DNA from: Pseudonocardia halophobica
GTDB taxonomy: Bacteria > Actinomycetota > Actinomycetes > Mycobacteriales > Pseudonocardiaceae
Assembly (NCBI RefSeq): GCF_027922425.1
Contig: NZ_BSFQ01000016.1
Coordinates: 87,523-151,522 of the forward strand
Length of the DNA: 64,000 nucleotides
Direction: 5' to 3'
Shown piece by piece: positions 26,874-35,998 of the stretch. Every line of letters starts with the position of its first letter. Within the stretch, counting starts at the first letter, position 1. The notes under the pieces were generated by a model that did not search any database, was not told where the DNA came from, and was given only the letters and a program-made list of their open reading frames with translations. The position numbers and the translations under genes are program-made.

Positions 26874-28376
26874 TCAGGTGAGCCAGGCCGGCCGGGAGCT
26901 GCCGCGCGGCACGAGGACCGTGCGGTAGCGCCCGGGCGTGCCGGACATCCGGACCTGGTCGGTCATGCCCTGGTACAGCCCGAGCGGGGTGTCCGCGGTG
27001 AAGGTCTCGGGGTCGAGGTAGGCGTGCTCGTCCCCGGTCCCGGCGACCGACCGGGCGTAGCCGAGGTCGAACACGCCGAGCCCGAGGATCCACAGCGCCA
27101 CCCGGGTCAGCGAGACGTGGACCTTCCAGCTGCCACCCTCCACCGCCCGCCGCCGCAGCGCCGCGACGATGCCCGCGGCCGTCAGCCAGGAGACGATGTA
27201 GTCGTTGACCACGAGGATCGGCGACAGCCGCGGCTCCACCCCGGGCGAGATCCCGCCGGCTTCCAGGTCGAACATGCCGGTGAGCGCGCCGGCCGTCTGG
27301 TCGAAGCCGACGCGGTCGCGCCACGGCCCCCGCTCCCCGTTCAGCGTGTTCGTGGCGTGGACGATGCCGGGCCGCACCGCCGCGGCCTCCTCCGCCGACA
27401 ACCCGATCGACGCGAGGTAGCCCGGCCGGCGGTTGGCGTAGAAGACGTCCGCACCCGCGAGCAGCTCCCGCACGATCCGCGGGCCGTCGCCGCGGGCGGG
27501 GTGCACGGTCGCGGACCGGACCCCGACGTTCGCGGTCACGTACGTGGTGTCGTGCTCGAACTCCGTGGGGCGCCACAGGTTCAGCACGTCCGCGCCGTGC
27601 AGCGCGAGCGTCCGGCCCGTCCCGGCGCCGGCGATCACGTGCCCCATGCCGAGCGCCCGGACGCCGTCGAGCGGCTGCTCGGCGCCGCCCGGCAGCGGCT
27701 CGGGGGCGGCGTCGCCGATGCGCGTGATCTCGATCAGCGGGGTGTCCTCGAGGGCGGCGTGCTGCTCGGTGGCGAGGAACTCGGCGGTGGTGCGGACCAG
27801 CGGCATGACGACGCCGGCCTCGGCGCCCGCGCGTTCCAGGTCGGCGGCGTCCCACCGGGCGACCGCCCGCTCGACCGCCTCCGGGGTGTCGGCGCAGTCG
27901 AGCAGCCGCTGCGTGGCGACCTTCAGCGCCGGATAGCCGTTGAGCGGCATGACCCAGCGGCCGTCGCCGGTCCGGTAGAAGCGGAACCCGAACGCCGGCG
28001 ACGGGTTCGCCGCCGACGCCGCCGGATAGCCGTTGAGCAGCTCCCAGCGCCGGTCGTAGAAGGGGCAGAGCCGGTGCGGGGCGCTGCGCAGGTCGGCCGT
28101 GACGTCCTGGCCCGCGCCGCCGCGGTCGCGGTGCAGCGCCGCGACGGCGACCGACTTCGCGGCCAGCGCCAGCGCCGCCGCCCCACCCAGCCGCAACGCA
28201 CTGGGGACGACGGGGTCGGCGCCGAGGAACGTGACCCGCCCGCCGGTGTCCGACGCGGCCAGGCCGATCCCCCCGAGCAGGGCGTCGAGCGCGCCGTGGA
28301 CGTCGAACGCGTCGTCGGTGGCCGGGTTCGCGACCGCCGCCCCGATCCGCTCGCCCAGCCCGAGCAGTGCCGTCAC
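26874..28376 (-). CDS. CaiB/BaiF family CoA-transferase (family III)
   Basis: A 500-residue class III CoA-transferase-like protein. Family blocks include LDGVRALGMGHVIAGAGTGR, ALHGADVLNLWRP, the strand-helix GADVFYANRRPGYLASIGLS, and IVHATNTLNGERGPWRDRVG followed by FDQTAGALTGMFDLEAGG. Usually a longer or paired N-terminal half indicates two fused lobes, and here the first 230 residues form an extra divergent lobe. GTG 28376 overlaps the stop of the AtuA-like gene by 4 bp. Together they suggest a catabolic unit activating and degrading a branched or terpenoid acid. The actual acid is not evident. Confidence 0.82.
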   Translation of the reverse strand: MTALLGLGERIGAAVANPATDDAFDVHGALDALLGGIGLAASDTGGRVTFLGADPVVPSALRLGGAAALALAAKSVAVAALHRDRGGAGQDVTADLRSAPHRLCPFYDRRWELLNGYPAASAANPSPAFGFRFYRTGDGRWVMPLNGYPALKVATQRLLDCADTPEAVERAVARWDAADLERAGAEAGVVMPLVRTTAEFLATEQHAALEDTPLIEITRIGDAAPEPLPGGAEQPLDGVRALGMGHVIAGAGTGRTLALHGADVLNLWRPTEFEHDTTYVTANVGVRSATVHPARGDGPRIVRELLAGADVFYANRRPGYLASIGLSAEEAAAVRPGIVHATNTLNGERGPWRDRVGFDQTAGALTGMFDLEAGGISPGVEPRLSPILVVNDYIVSWLTAAGIVAALRRRAVEGGSWKVHVSLTRVALWILGLGVFDLGYARSVAGTGDEHAYLDPETFTADTPLGLYQGMTDQVRMSGTPGRYRTVLVPRGSSRPAWLT

Positions 28377-30145
28377 AGCAGCTCCTCCGGCACCGTGACG
28401 TGCTTGGACCGCAGGTACTCGCCCACGGACTTGCCGATCTGGTCCACCCGCAGGTTCGACGACCCGCCCGTGCCCAGCAGCCCCTTGAGCACCACGTGCA
28501 CCGCGCGCAGGTACGGGAACTCGTGCCGGACGACGTCGCAGTCCTTGGCCTCGGGCAGCAGCTCGCGGATGGCCGAGGTGCTCAGCGTGGACCGCAGCCA
28601 CTCCCAGTGCTCGGGGTCGGGCGCCCAGATGCCGACGTTGGAGTTGCCGCCCTTGTCGCCGGCGCGGGCGTAGGTGAGCTCGCCGAGCGGGATCCGGCGG
28701 CCCCCGGCCGTCGCGGCGGTCGACGCGGCGGGCGGCTCCGGCGAGCGCCCCTGCTCGAGCTCCTCGGGCGTCGCCCAGCGCGAGGAGACCGGCGCCTCGA
28801 GGCGCGTGCCGTCGGCGAGCACCGCGGTGTTCGGAACGAGCTCGGCGGGCAGCAGCGCGGGCCAGTAGTCGATGCGGGGCCACGGCTCGCGGACCGGCTG
28901 GGCGCCGCCGTCGTGGTGGAAGCCGGGGAAGCCCTGCAGGTAGAGGCTGCCGACGGCGGCGGGGAAGGGCTTCAGCGCCTCCGGCGCGCGGGCGGTCGCC
29001 ATGACCCGGATCGGGACCGTGGCCTCCCACTGGGAGTGCGGGTCCTCCGCGGCCGTGCCGAGCGGGGTGACGTCGAGCTGGTCGACGTGTCCCTCCAGCT
29101 GGGCGCGGAGCTGGTCGCGCAGCAGTGCCACCTTCTCGGCGACGTTCGGCGAGGTGCAGAACAGCATCTGCGAGATCTGCCAGCCGATCTGCGCGAACAC
29201 CGCCACCTTCGCCGTCGGCGGGGGCGGGGAGCCGGTGACGGGCGCGATCGCGACGCGGTCCTTGCCCACCTGGCTGAGCCGGACGGTGTCGAGGTGGACC
29301 GTGGCGTCGGGGTTGAGGTAGCGCGGCCCCTGGATCTCGTACACCAGCTGCGCGGTCACGGTGTCCACGGTGACCATGCCGCCGTCCCGGGCGTGCTTGG
29401 TGATCACCGACGAGCCGTCCGCCGCGATCTCGGCGATCGGGAAGCCGCACTTCACCATGCCCGGGACCTGCGTGAAGCCCGAGAAGTTGCCGCCCGTCGC
29501 GTGGGCACCGCACTCGATGATGTGCCCGGCGGTGATCGCGCCGGCGAGCGGGCCCCAGTCGTCGGGCGTCCAGCCGTGCCACCAGGCGGCCGGACCGGCG
29601 GTGAGCGAGGCGTCCGTGACCCGCCCCGTGACGACGATGTCGGCGCCGGCCCTCAGCGCCTCGGCGATCCCGAACCCGCCCAGGTAGGAGTTGGCCGCGA
29701 TCGGGTCCACGCCCCAGTCCTTGAGCGGGGCGCCGGTGTCGAGGTGCTCCATGGCGTGCCCGTCGGTGTGGAACTCGCCGAGCCGGTCGAGGACGTTGTC
29801 GCCCTCGACGTGGGCGACGGTGAGGTCGACGCCGGCCTCGGCGAGGTCCTCGCGCAGGGCCGCGGCGAGCCCCTCGGGGTTGAACCCGCCGGCGTTGGTC
29901 ACGATCCTGATGCCGCGCTCGGCGATCGTGGCCAGGTGCGGGCGGAGCTGTTTGCGGAAGTAGTCGACCCAGCCGCCGCCGCGCGCCGGGTCGTAGGTCA
30001 CCGCGAGCGCGGCGAGCGTCACCTCGGCGAGGTAGTCGCCCATGAGGACGTCGACGGGGTCGCCCGCCATCGCCTCGTCGATGGCCGTGAACCGGTCACC
30101 GAGGTAGCCCGAGAAGTTCCCGATCCTCACCGATCGTTCGTTCAT
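28373..30145 (-). CDS. AtuA-like (acyclic terpene utilisation, DUF1446) protein
   Basis: A 590-residue two-domain protein. The large N-terminal DUF1446 region opens RIGNFSGYLGDRFTAIDEAM and contains DVLMGDYLAEVTLAALAV, VTNAGGFNPEGLAAAL, DIVVTGRVTDASLTAGPAAW and ECGAHATGGNFSGFTQVPGM. A C-terminal domain (about 485-590; IPLGELTYARAGDKGGNSNV) is the AtuA ferredoxin-like part, often a separate gene. AtuA is required for citronellol/geraniol use in Pseudomonas, but its reaction is undefined. It is the first gene of an operon with the CoA-transferase (GTGA overlap). Confidence 0.88.
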   Translation of the reverse strand: MNERSVRIGNFSGYLGDRFTAIDEAMAGDPVDVLMGDYLAEVTLAALAVTYDPARGGGWVDYFRKQLRPHLATIAERGIRIVTNAGGFNPEGLAAALREDLAEAGVDLTVAHVEGDNVLDRLGEFHTDGHAMEHLDTGAPLKDWGVDPIAANSYLGGFGIAEALRAGADIVVTGRVTDASLTAGPAAWWHGWTPDDWGPLAGAITAGHIIECGAHATGGNFSGFTQVPGMVKCGFPIAEIAADGSSVITKHARDGGMVTVDTVTAQLVYEIQGPRYLNPDATVHLDTVRLSQVGKDRVAIAPVTGSPPPPTAKVAVFAQIGWQISQMLFCTSPNVAEKVALLRDQLRAQLEGHVDQLDVTPLGTAAEDPHSQWEATVPIRVMATARAPEALKPFPAAVGSLYLQGFPGFHHDGGAQPVREPWPRIDYWPALLPAELVPNTAVLADGTRLEAPVSSRWATPEELEQGRSPEPPAASTAATAGGRRIPLGELTYARAGDKGGNSNVGIWAPDPEHWEWLRSTLSTSAIRELLPEAKDCDVVRHEFPYLRAVHVVLKGLLGTGGSSNLRVDQIGKSVGEYLRSKHVTVPEELL

Positions 30146-30242
30146 GAGGACCGACGATAGCCCTCTCGCGCGGATTCGAGGAGGGGCCGGTGATGCAGTC
30201 GCATGCGGACTGCGCCCCGGCCCCTCCCCGAGCCCCTTTCGA

Positions 30243-30929
30243 TCAGCGGCCCGCCGCGGGTGCGGCCCCGGTCGTCACGGGGGCGCCGCCGGTCGTGGCG
30301 GCCTTGCCGGCCGGGCTCGTCACGCCCAGCGACCCGGCCGGGACGGCGGCCGGCGCGGCCGCCGGGCTCGCGCCCGGGCCGTTGGCGGCGGGGGTGCCGT
30401 TGACGCCCATCGCGGCCCAGGTCCCGCCGACGCCCTCGCCCTTCGAGTCACCGGGCCTGGTGTCACCGCTGTAGCGGTAGAGCGGCCAGCCGTTGAGCGT
30501 GAGCTGCTGGGTGCCGTCGGGACGACCGATCGTGCCGACCAGGCCGGACGGGATGCCCTGCAGCGCGGGCTGCCCGTCGCCCTGCACCGGCGGCCACTTC
30601 TTGGCGCAGTCGCCGGTGCACGTGGCGGCGGACGGGTCGTTGCGGTCGTTGGCGAAGCGGTAGACGGTGAAGCCGTCGGTGGTCACCACGGTGCCGACGG
30701 CGGTCACGCCGGTGCCGAGGCCGCCGGTCGGGGCGACGGTCGTGCCGTTCGCGCTGCCGTTGGCGCTGCCGGACGAGCTGCCGGACGAGCTGCCGGCGGG
30801 CAGCGCGTCGCTGGCGTCGACGAACCCGGACGATCCGCAGGCCGACAGCGCGGTCGCGGCGGTGAGGGCCGCGGCCGCCACGAGGACGGGGCGCAGGCGG
30901 GCGTGTCGGAGGAGACGGGGGAGCGTCAT
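30243..30929 (-). CDS. Lipoprotein with COG4315-type secreted repeats
   Basis: A 228-residue exported lipoprotein. The signal peptide has basic RLLRHARLRP, a hydrophobic core and lipobox ALSACGS (Cys about 31). After a Ser/Gly linker come the family repeats: VVTTDGFTVYRFANDRNDPS with CTGDCAKKWPPV, then LTLNGWPLYRYSGDTRPGDS. The Y-x4-D and C-x3-C-x3-W-P-P patterns are typical. The C-terminus is Ala/Pro/Gly-rich, perhaps cell-wall spanning. Function unknown. ATG 30929 follows GAAGGA. Confidence 0.88.
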   Translation of the reverse strand: MTLPRLLRHARLRPVLVAAAALTAATALSACGSSGFVDASDALPAGSSSGSSSGSANGSANGTTVAPTGGLGTGVTAVGTVVTTDGFTVYRFANDRNDPSAATCTGDCAKKWPPVQGDGQPALQGIPSGLVGTIGRPDGTQQLTLNGWPLYRYSGDTRPGDSKGEGVGGTWAAMGVNGTPAANGPGASPAAAPAAVPAGSLGVTSPAGKAATTGGAPVTTGAAPAAGR

Positions 30930-31196
30930 CTCGGTGGTTCCTTCAGTTCTTCGCGGGGAGCGAGTCGTGCGGTCCCCGCCCGCGGCGGCGGGGGGCGGTG
31001 CGCCGAGGACGGGAACCGCTGAGGGCGACCTTATGAAGTCGCGGGCGTCCCGAGTTGCCACGCTGAGAGACGATCACGGCACGCGACGCGACCGGCGCGC
31101 CGAGCGGCCGCCGTCTGCTGCCGACGCGCACCGGCGCTGCTCCGAACGCCGTAGGCCGTCCTCAGGAACGATGACGGCGCAGGCCCTGGCGGCCGC

Positions 31197-32126
31197 TCAC
31201 CCGCCCACCGGACCGTTCTCCGGCCAGGCCCGCAGCGTCGAGCGGCTGTCGAACCGCCGCTCCTCGCCGCTCACCGGATCGGTGAACTCCAGGGTGCGGG
31301 CGAGCAGCTGCAGCGGCGAGGAGAAGTCGTCGAGCGGGGTCTCGTGCAGGTCGGGGTAGAAGTCGTCGCCGACGATCGGGATGCCGAGCCCGGCCAGGTG
31401 CAGCCGCAGCTGGTGGGTTCGCCCGGTGAGCGGCCGCAGGCGGTAGCGGCCGAGGTCGCCGCGGCGCTCGAGGAGCTCCACGCGGGTCTCGGCGTTCGGC
31501 TCGCCGGGCACCTCGTAGGCCCGGATCACGCCGCGCTCCTTGACGATCCGGCTGCGCACCGTGCGTGGCAGCTCGAGGCCCGGCCGGTACGGGGCGACCG
31601 CCTCGTAGGTCTTCCGGACGCGGCGGTCGCGGAACATCGTCTGGTAGCGGCCGCGCAGCTCGGGGCGCACCACGAACAGCACCAGCCCGGCGGTGACCCG
31701 GTCGAGCCGGTGGGCGGGGGAGAGCTGCGGCAGGTCGAGCCGGTGCCGCAGCCGCACGAGCGCGGTCTCCACGACGTGCCGCCCGCGCGGGATCGTGGCC
31801 AGGAAGTGGGGCTTGTCGACGACGAGGATGTCGTCGTCGCGGTGCACGATCCCGATCTCGAAGGGGACCGGCACCTCGTCGGGCAGGTCCCGGTGGAACC
31901 AGACGAACGACGCGGGCACGAACGGGGCGTCGACGGCGAGCGGCCCGTCGAGGTCGACGATCCGCTCCTCGCGCAGCATCTCCTCGATCCGGCCCGGATC
32001 CACCCGCGGCAGCCGCTCGACCAGGTGCTCGCGCATGGTCCGCCACGGGCCCTCGTCCGGCGTGCGCAGCCGGACCGGGTCGAGCCCGTGCCGCTGCGGG
32101 AGCGGGGCCGGGCGGCGTCGTCTCAC
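31197..32126 (-). CDS. RluA-family pseudouridine synthase
   Basis: Isomerises uridine in rRNA or tRNA (309 residues). The catalytic Asp is in SPAHRLDRVTAGLVLFVV (HRLDR, about 147). IVHRDDDILVVDKPHFLATI (about 95) and LTGRTHQLRLHLAGLGIPIV (about 245) are the other standard family motifs. No S4 domain is evident, although the N-terminal 70 residues, including MREHLVERLPRVDPGRIEEM, are S4-like in spacing. GTG start at 32126 without a strong ribosome site. Target uridine not predictable. Confidence 0.9.
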   Translation of the reverse strand: MRRRRPAPLPQRHGLDPVRLRTPDEGPWRTMREHLVERLPRVDPGRIEEMLREERIVDLDGPLAVDAPFVPASFVWFHRDLPDEVPVPFEIGIVHRDDDILVVDKPHFLATIPRGRHVVETALVRLRHRLDLPQLSPAHRLDRVTAGLVLFVVRPELRGRYQTMFRDRRVRKTYEAVAPYRPGLELPRTVRSRIVKERGVIRAYEVPGEPNAETRVELLERRGDLGRYRLRPLTGRTHQLRLHLAGLGIPIVGDDFYPDLHETPLDDFSSPLQLLARTLEFTDPVSGEERRFDSRSTLRAWPENGPVGG

Positions 32127-32274
32127 CGGGCGAGGATACGGAGGCGACGCCGTCGGTCCGTGCCCGCGGGCGCCACGCCAACGGTTAACCTCACGTGCGG
32201 GTGCGCGTTCCTGCGCGTGGCCGTGTCGGGAGGGGAGCGCGATCATCCGCAGCAAGGACGCCGATGCGGGCCGG

Positions 32275-33954
32275 GTGACGGCGGGGATCGGCGGGGGATC
32301 CGTCGACAGCCCTGTCGACCCGACCGACCCGGTGACACCGGCGGTCGTCTCTCCGCGCACGCCCGCCCAGACCCTCGCCGACCGGCTGCTCGACGGTGCC
32401 GACTTCGGCGTCCTCGCCCTCGACGACCGCGGCCTCGTCCGCCGGGCCAACGCCGCCGCCCGCCGCCTGCTGCCGGGTGTGCGCGAGGCCGAGCTGCTGC
32501 CCGGGCCCGTCGCGGCCGGGCTCTGCGCCGGCCCGGGCGACGGTGCGGGCGACGGTGCGGCCGAGCTCGAGCTGGCAGGCCGCGCCCTGCGGGCCCGTCG
32601 CCAGGAGCTGCCCGACGGCTGGGTCGCCTGGCACGTCGAGGACGTCACCGAGCACCGCCGCCGGCTGGACAACCTGCTCGCCGAGCGCGCCCGCTCGCGC
32701 TTCCTCGCCACCGCCAGCCGCCGCCTCGGGCTGTCGCTGCACCCCGGGCGGACCGCGCGGGCGGTCGTGGAGCTGGCGTCGTCCGAGCTGGCGGACCTCG
32801 CGGTCGTCGTGCTGCCGGTCCGCGGCGGGGTGTCGGAGTGGTACGCCTGCACCGGCGACCGGGTCGCCAGCAGCGGCCGCACGGACGTCGCCGACATGCC
32901 CGCCGAGCTGCGGGACGCGCTGGCCGGCGTCGCCGGCGGGCCGCGCCCGCTGCTCGCCGAGGACCTCGCCGGGCAGCCCTGGGCGGCCGGCGCGCCGTCC
33001 GCTGCCGCGCTGATCTCGCTGCCCGGCAACGGCGTCCCCGCCGGCGCGCTGGTGCTGCTGCGCCACGAGGCCGACTCGGCCGCCGCCCCGGGCGCCGACG
33101 AGGCCCTCACCGAGGAGTTCGCCCAGCGCTCCGGGCTGGCGCTCGCGGCCGCCTCGCTCTACGCGGGCCAGGCCGGCACCGCCGCCGTGCTCAAGCGGAG
33201 CCTGCAGCAGCCCGCGCTGCCGCGGGTCCCCGGAATGGTCTTCGGTGCGGCGTACCGGCCGGCCGAGGAGGGCCTGCTCATCGGCGGTGACTTCTACGAC
33301 GTGCTCGTCGGGCCGGACCGGTCGGCCATGTTCGTGCTCGGCGACGTGTGCGGCAAGGGCGTGCACGCGGCGGTCAGCACCGGGCAGCTGCGCCAGTCCG
33401 TCCAGGCCCTGCGCCGCCTCGACCACGATCCCGTCAGCCTGCTGCGGCTGCTCAACGAGACGATGCTCGAGGCCGCGGACCCCGAGGCCGACCCGGGCTT
33501 CGCGACCGTCGTGCTCGGCACCGCCACGCCGCTGACCGACGGCGGCCTCGAGCTGGAGCTGGCCGGCGGCGGGCACCTGCCCCCGCTCGTCGTGCGCCGC
33601 GACGGGGTGGAGGAGATCGGGATCGGCGGCATGCTGGTCGGCGCGGTGCCCTCCGCCCGGTTCGCCTCGCGCACCGTCCGGCTCGCGCCGGGCGAGGCCT
33701 GCGTGCTCTACACGGACGGGGTCAGCGAAGCCCGCGGCGGCGTCGACGGCCGCGAGACCCTCGGCGAGACGCGGCTGGCCGGGCTGCTGGCCGGCGCGCA
33801 CGTGATGCCCGCGCCCGCGATCGCCGAGCGGGTGGAGCAGCACACCACCCGCTGGCTCGCGTCCGGCGCGCACGACGACATCGCCGTCCTCGTCGTCCAG
33901 GCGCCGCGGGTGCTCCCCGATCCGTCGGGCCCGGTCGCGGAGGAGCGCGCATGA
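32275..33954 (+). CDS. PAS/GAF-linked SpoIIE (PP2C) phosphatase, RsbU-like
   Basis: A 559-residue signalling phosphatase expected to dephosphorylate a STAS antagonist. Order: a PAS-like segment (about 30-125; LLDGADFGVLALDDRGLVRR), a GAF-like region (about 135-300) and a C-terminal SpoIIE domain (about 315-550). The last carries LLIGGDFYDVLVGPDRSAMF with the metal Asp, FVLGDVCGKGVHAAVSTG, CVLYTDGVSEARGG and HDDIAVLVV. GTG 32275 is the first usual start in frame. A strong GGGAGGGGAG lies before an ATC codon at 32242, so initiation there is conceivable. Its stop overlaps the B12 gene (ATGA). Confidence 0.88.
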   Translation: MTAGIGGGSVDSPVDPTDPVTPAVVSPRTPAQTLADRLLDGADFGVLALDDRGLVRRANAAARRLLPGVREAELLPGPVAAGLCAGPGDGAGDGAAELELAGRALRARRQELPDGWVAWHVEDVTEHRRRLDNLLAERARSRFLATASRRLGLSLHPGRTARAVVELASSELADLAVVVLPVRGGVSEWYACTGDRVASSGRTDVADMPAELRDALAGVAGGPRPLLAEDLAGQPWAAGAPSAAALISLPGNGVPAGALVLLRHEADSAAAPGADEALTEEFAQRSGLALAAASLYAGQAGTAAVLKRSLQQPALPRVPGMVFGAAYRPAEEGLLIGGDFYDVLVGPDRSAMFVLGDVCGKGVHAAVSTGQLRQSVQALRRLDHDPVSLLRLLNETMLEAADPEADPGFATVVLGTATPLTDGGLELELAGGGHLPPLVVRRDGVEEIGIGGMLVGAVPSARFASRTVRLAPGEACVLYTDGVSEARGGVDGRETLGETRLAGLLAGAHVMPAPAIAERVEQHTTRWLASGAHDDIAVLVVQAPRVLPDPSGPVAEERA

Positions 33955-35024
33955 CCGCCGGGTCCGACCCGCGGGTCGCCGCCCGCCGCGCGGAGTTCAT
34001 GGCCGCCCTCGGCCGGGCGGACGAGGACGCCGCCGTCGCACTGGCCCTCGGCCTGGTCGACGCGGGCGTGGCCGCCCGGGAGGTCCTCCTCGGGCTGGTC
34101 GCGGGCACGCAGGAGGAGGTCGGGCTGCGCTGGCAGCGCGGGGAGTGGAGCGTCGCGCGCGAGCACGCCGCCACCGCCGTCAACGAGCGGGTGGTCGCGG
34201 CCCTCGGCCGCCGGACCCGGCGGGGCTCGCGCGGGCACGTCGTCCTCGCCTGCCTCGACGGCGAGTGGCACGCCCTGCCCGGCCGGATCGTGGCGGAGGT
34301 GCTGCGGCTCGCGGGCTGGCACGTCACCTTCCTCGGCGCCAGCGTGCCCGCCGCCGAACTCGTGAGCTACCTGCACCAGGAGGGGCCGGACGTCGTGGCG
34401 GTGAGCTGCGCGCTGCCCGTGCACCTGCCCGCCGCGCACCGCACGATCGTCGCGGCGCAGCGCACCGGCACACCCGTGCTGGCCGGCGGGCCGGGCTTCG
34501 GGGCCGACGGCCGTTGGGCCCGCAGGCTGGGCGTCGACGCCTGGGCGCCCGACGCCGTCGAGGCCGTCCGGCTGCTCGACGAGCTCCCCTGGCCGGAGCC
34601 CGAACCCGACCAGGTCGGCGACGGCGGTCCCGGCCCCGAGTACGCAGGCCTGCGCGCGCGACGCGGCGACCTCGTCGTCGCCGCCACCCGGGTGCTCGAC
34701 GGCCGCACCGCGCTCGGTGCGCCCGGCGGCGTCGTCGAGGCGGGGCTGGAGGACGACCTGACCCACGCCGTCGACTTCCTCACCGCCGCGGTCTACCTGT
34801 CCGATCCCGAGGTCTTCACCGGCTACCTGGGCTGGCTCGCCGACCTCCTCGACGCGCGGGGCGTGGACACCGGCTCGGCGCGTGCCGTGCTCGCCGAGTT
34901 CCACGCCGGCCTGCACGACTTCCCGTTCGCCCAGGAGTGCCTGCGCCGCGGTTCCGCGCAGCTGCAGGACCGTCCGGCCGTGCCCACCGACGGCGCGGCC
35001 ACCGTCAGGGAGGCCACGGCATGA
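33951..35024 (+). CDS. Cobalamin (B12)-binding domain protein
   Basis: A 357-residue protein. A helical B12-cap module (about 10-85; GLVAGTQEEVGLRWQRGEWS and AREHAATAVNERVVAAL) precedes the Rossmann-like cobalamin domain (about 95-215). That domain contains ACLDGEWHALPGRIVAEVLR, with the lower-ligand His of the E-x-H-x3-G form, then WHVTFLGASVPAAELVSYL and GTPVLAGGPGFG. The same cap plus B12 layout is found in LitR/CarH-type light receptors, but no MerR domain is present. A helical C-terminal region (about 255-340) has no clear assignment. It is coupled by ATGA overlaps to the SpoIIE gene before it and the STAS gene after it, which suggests it senses light, oxygen or cobalamin for that switch. 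Confidence 0.88.
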   Translation: MTAGSDPRVAARRAEFMAALGRADEDAAVALALGLVDAGVAAREVLLGLVAGTQEEVGLRWQRGEWSVAREHAATAVNERVVAALGRRTRRGSRGHVVLACLDGEWHALPGRIVAEVLRLAGWHVTFLGASVPAAELVSYLHQEGPDVVAVSCALPVHLPAAHRTIVAAQRTGTPVLAGGPGFGADGRWARRLGVDAWAPDAVEAVRLLDELPWPEPEPDQVGDGGPGPEYAGLRARRGDLVVAATRVLDGRTALGAPGGVVEAGLEDDLTHAVDFLTAAVYLSDPEVFTGYLGWLADLLDARGVDTGSARAVLAEFHAGLHDFPFAQECLRRGSAQLQDRPAVPTDGAATVREATA

Positions 35025-35428
35025 GCACCAGCTCCGGCGTGCACCGCGACCCCACCCGTCCCCAGCCGCTGCGCGTGGAGGCGCGGGCCGAGGCCCCGCG
35101 GGTCGTCCTGGTCCTCGTCGGCGACCTGACCTTCGGCACGGCACCCAGCCTGGAGGAGCACGTCCGCGAGGTCGCCGAGGCCGCCGGGCCGGACCTGCCC
35201 GCGGACCTCGTGATCGACGTCGCCGCCCTCGACTTCTGCGACTCCGCCGGTCTCGCCGCCCTCATCGGCCTGCAGCGCCGCGCCGCCCGCCGCGGCGGGA
35301 CCGTCACCCTCGCCGGCGCCAGCGGCACGTTGCGCCGGGTGCTGCGGGTGACCGGTGCCGAGATCCTCTTCACCCTCCGCCCCGCCGACCCGGCCTCCGG
35401 GGTCGGGACTGAGGGGCAGGTGGGGTAG
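35021..35428 (+). CDS. STAS-domain anti-sigma factor antagonist
   Basis: A 135-residue RsbV-like protein with VVLVLVGDLTFGTAPSLEEH and DLVIDVAALDFCDSAGLAAL. The Ser of CDSAG (about residue 74) is the phosphorylation site. It is the last gene of the SpoIIE-B12-STAS triad and starts inside the stop of the B12 gene. It is the probable substrate of the upstream phosphatase. The kinase/anti-sigma partner is not in the window. Confidence 0.88.
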   Translation: MSTSSGVHRDPTRPQPLRVEARAEAPRVVLVLVGDLTFGTAPSLEEHVREVAEAAGPDLPADLVIDVAALDFCDSAGLAALIGLQRRAARRGGTVTLAGASGTLRRVLRVTGAEILFTLRPADPASGVGTEGQVG

Positions 35429-35454
35429 GGGCTCCGCCGCCGATCGATCGCGCC

Positions 35455-35949
35455 AAGCGCGCAGCAGCCTGAGCGAGGTGGTCACGGACGTGCTCGGGCC
35501 CCTGGACGAGTCCCCGGAGCGGACCTGATTCACGGACCGCCTGCCGTACTACTTCGTGAAGACCGGTCCCGGCTCTCAGGGCGACCGCATCCGCCAGGTG
35601 TACGACCCGGTCGCTGCCGCACTCGGCGTCGAGCCCCGCGGGCCTCCCTTGTCGGCCTCACTCCGCGGAGCTGGTCCGGCGCACCCTCGCCAATGAGCGT
35701 CGGGACCTGCTCGGGCAGATCGTTGAGTCGCGGGCGCCATGGATCGTCACGCTCGGGAGGAGGCCGCCGACATCCTTGCCGCGATCGCCGAGGAGGATCG
35801 TCTGCTCCTCGAGCGCGGGGACGGGTACGCGCGGCCGCGGGCCGTGACCGTCGACGGCCACGACCTGGAATGGATTTCGCTGACCCACCACGGGAACAGA
35901 CCCGGGCTGGGCAGCGACGCACGTCGAGTGGGCGGCCGGCGGCCGCTGA
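35455..35949 (+). pseudogene. Decayed gene with in-frame stop and frameshifts (possible uracil-DNA-glycosylase-like fold)
   Basis: Reading across frames recovers one coherent protein: SSLSEVVTDVLGPLDESPER, a TGA where Trp is expected, FTDRLPYYFVKTGPGSQGDR, IRQVYDPVAAALGVEP, then ELVRRTLANERRDLLGQIVE, SRAPWIVTLG, a shift to EEAADILAAIAEEDRLLLER and HDLEWISLTHHGN, and a final shift to WAATHVEWAAGGR and stop. At least three frame changes and one nonsense codon show it is dead. 'PWIVTLGREAAD' and 'LTHPGNR' style motifs hint at a UDG-like or related hydrolase. That identity is tentative. Confidence 0.6.
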
Positions 35950-35998
35950 ACTACAGACGTGAAGGAGCCGGGGGAGCTGCGCCGACCGACTCCGCCCG

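Noticed and set aside
30131..30145. CGATCGTTCG next to the AtuA start resembling the 53662 operator
   Set aside because: Only a half-site, and it encodes the first residues (Asn-Glu-Arg-Ser) of AtuA. No dyad is present, so probably chance.
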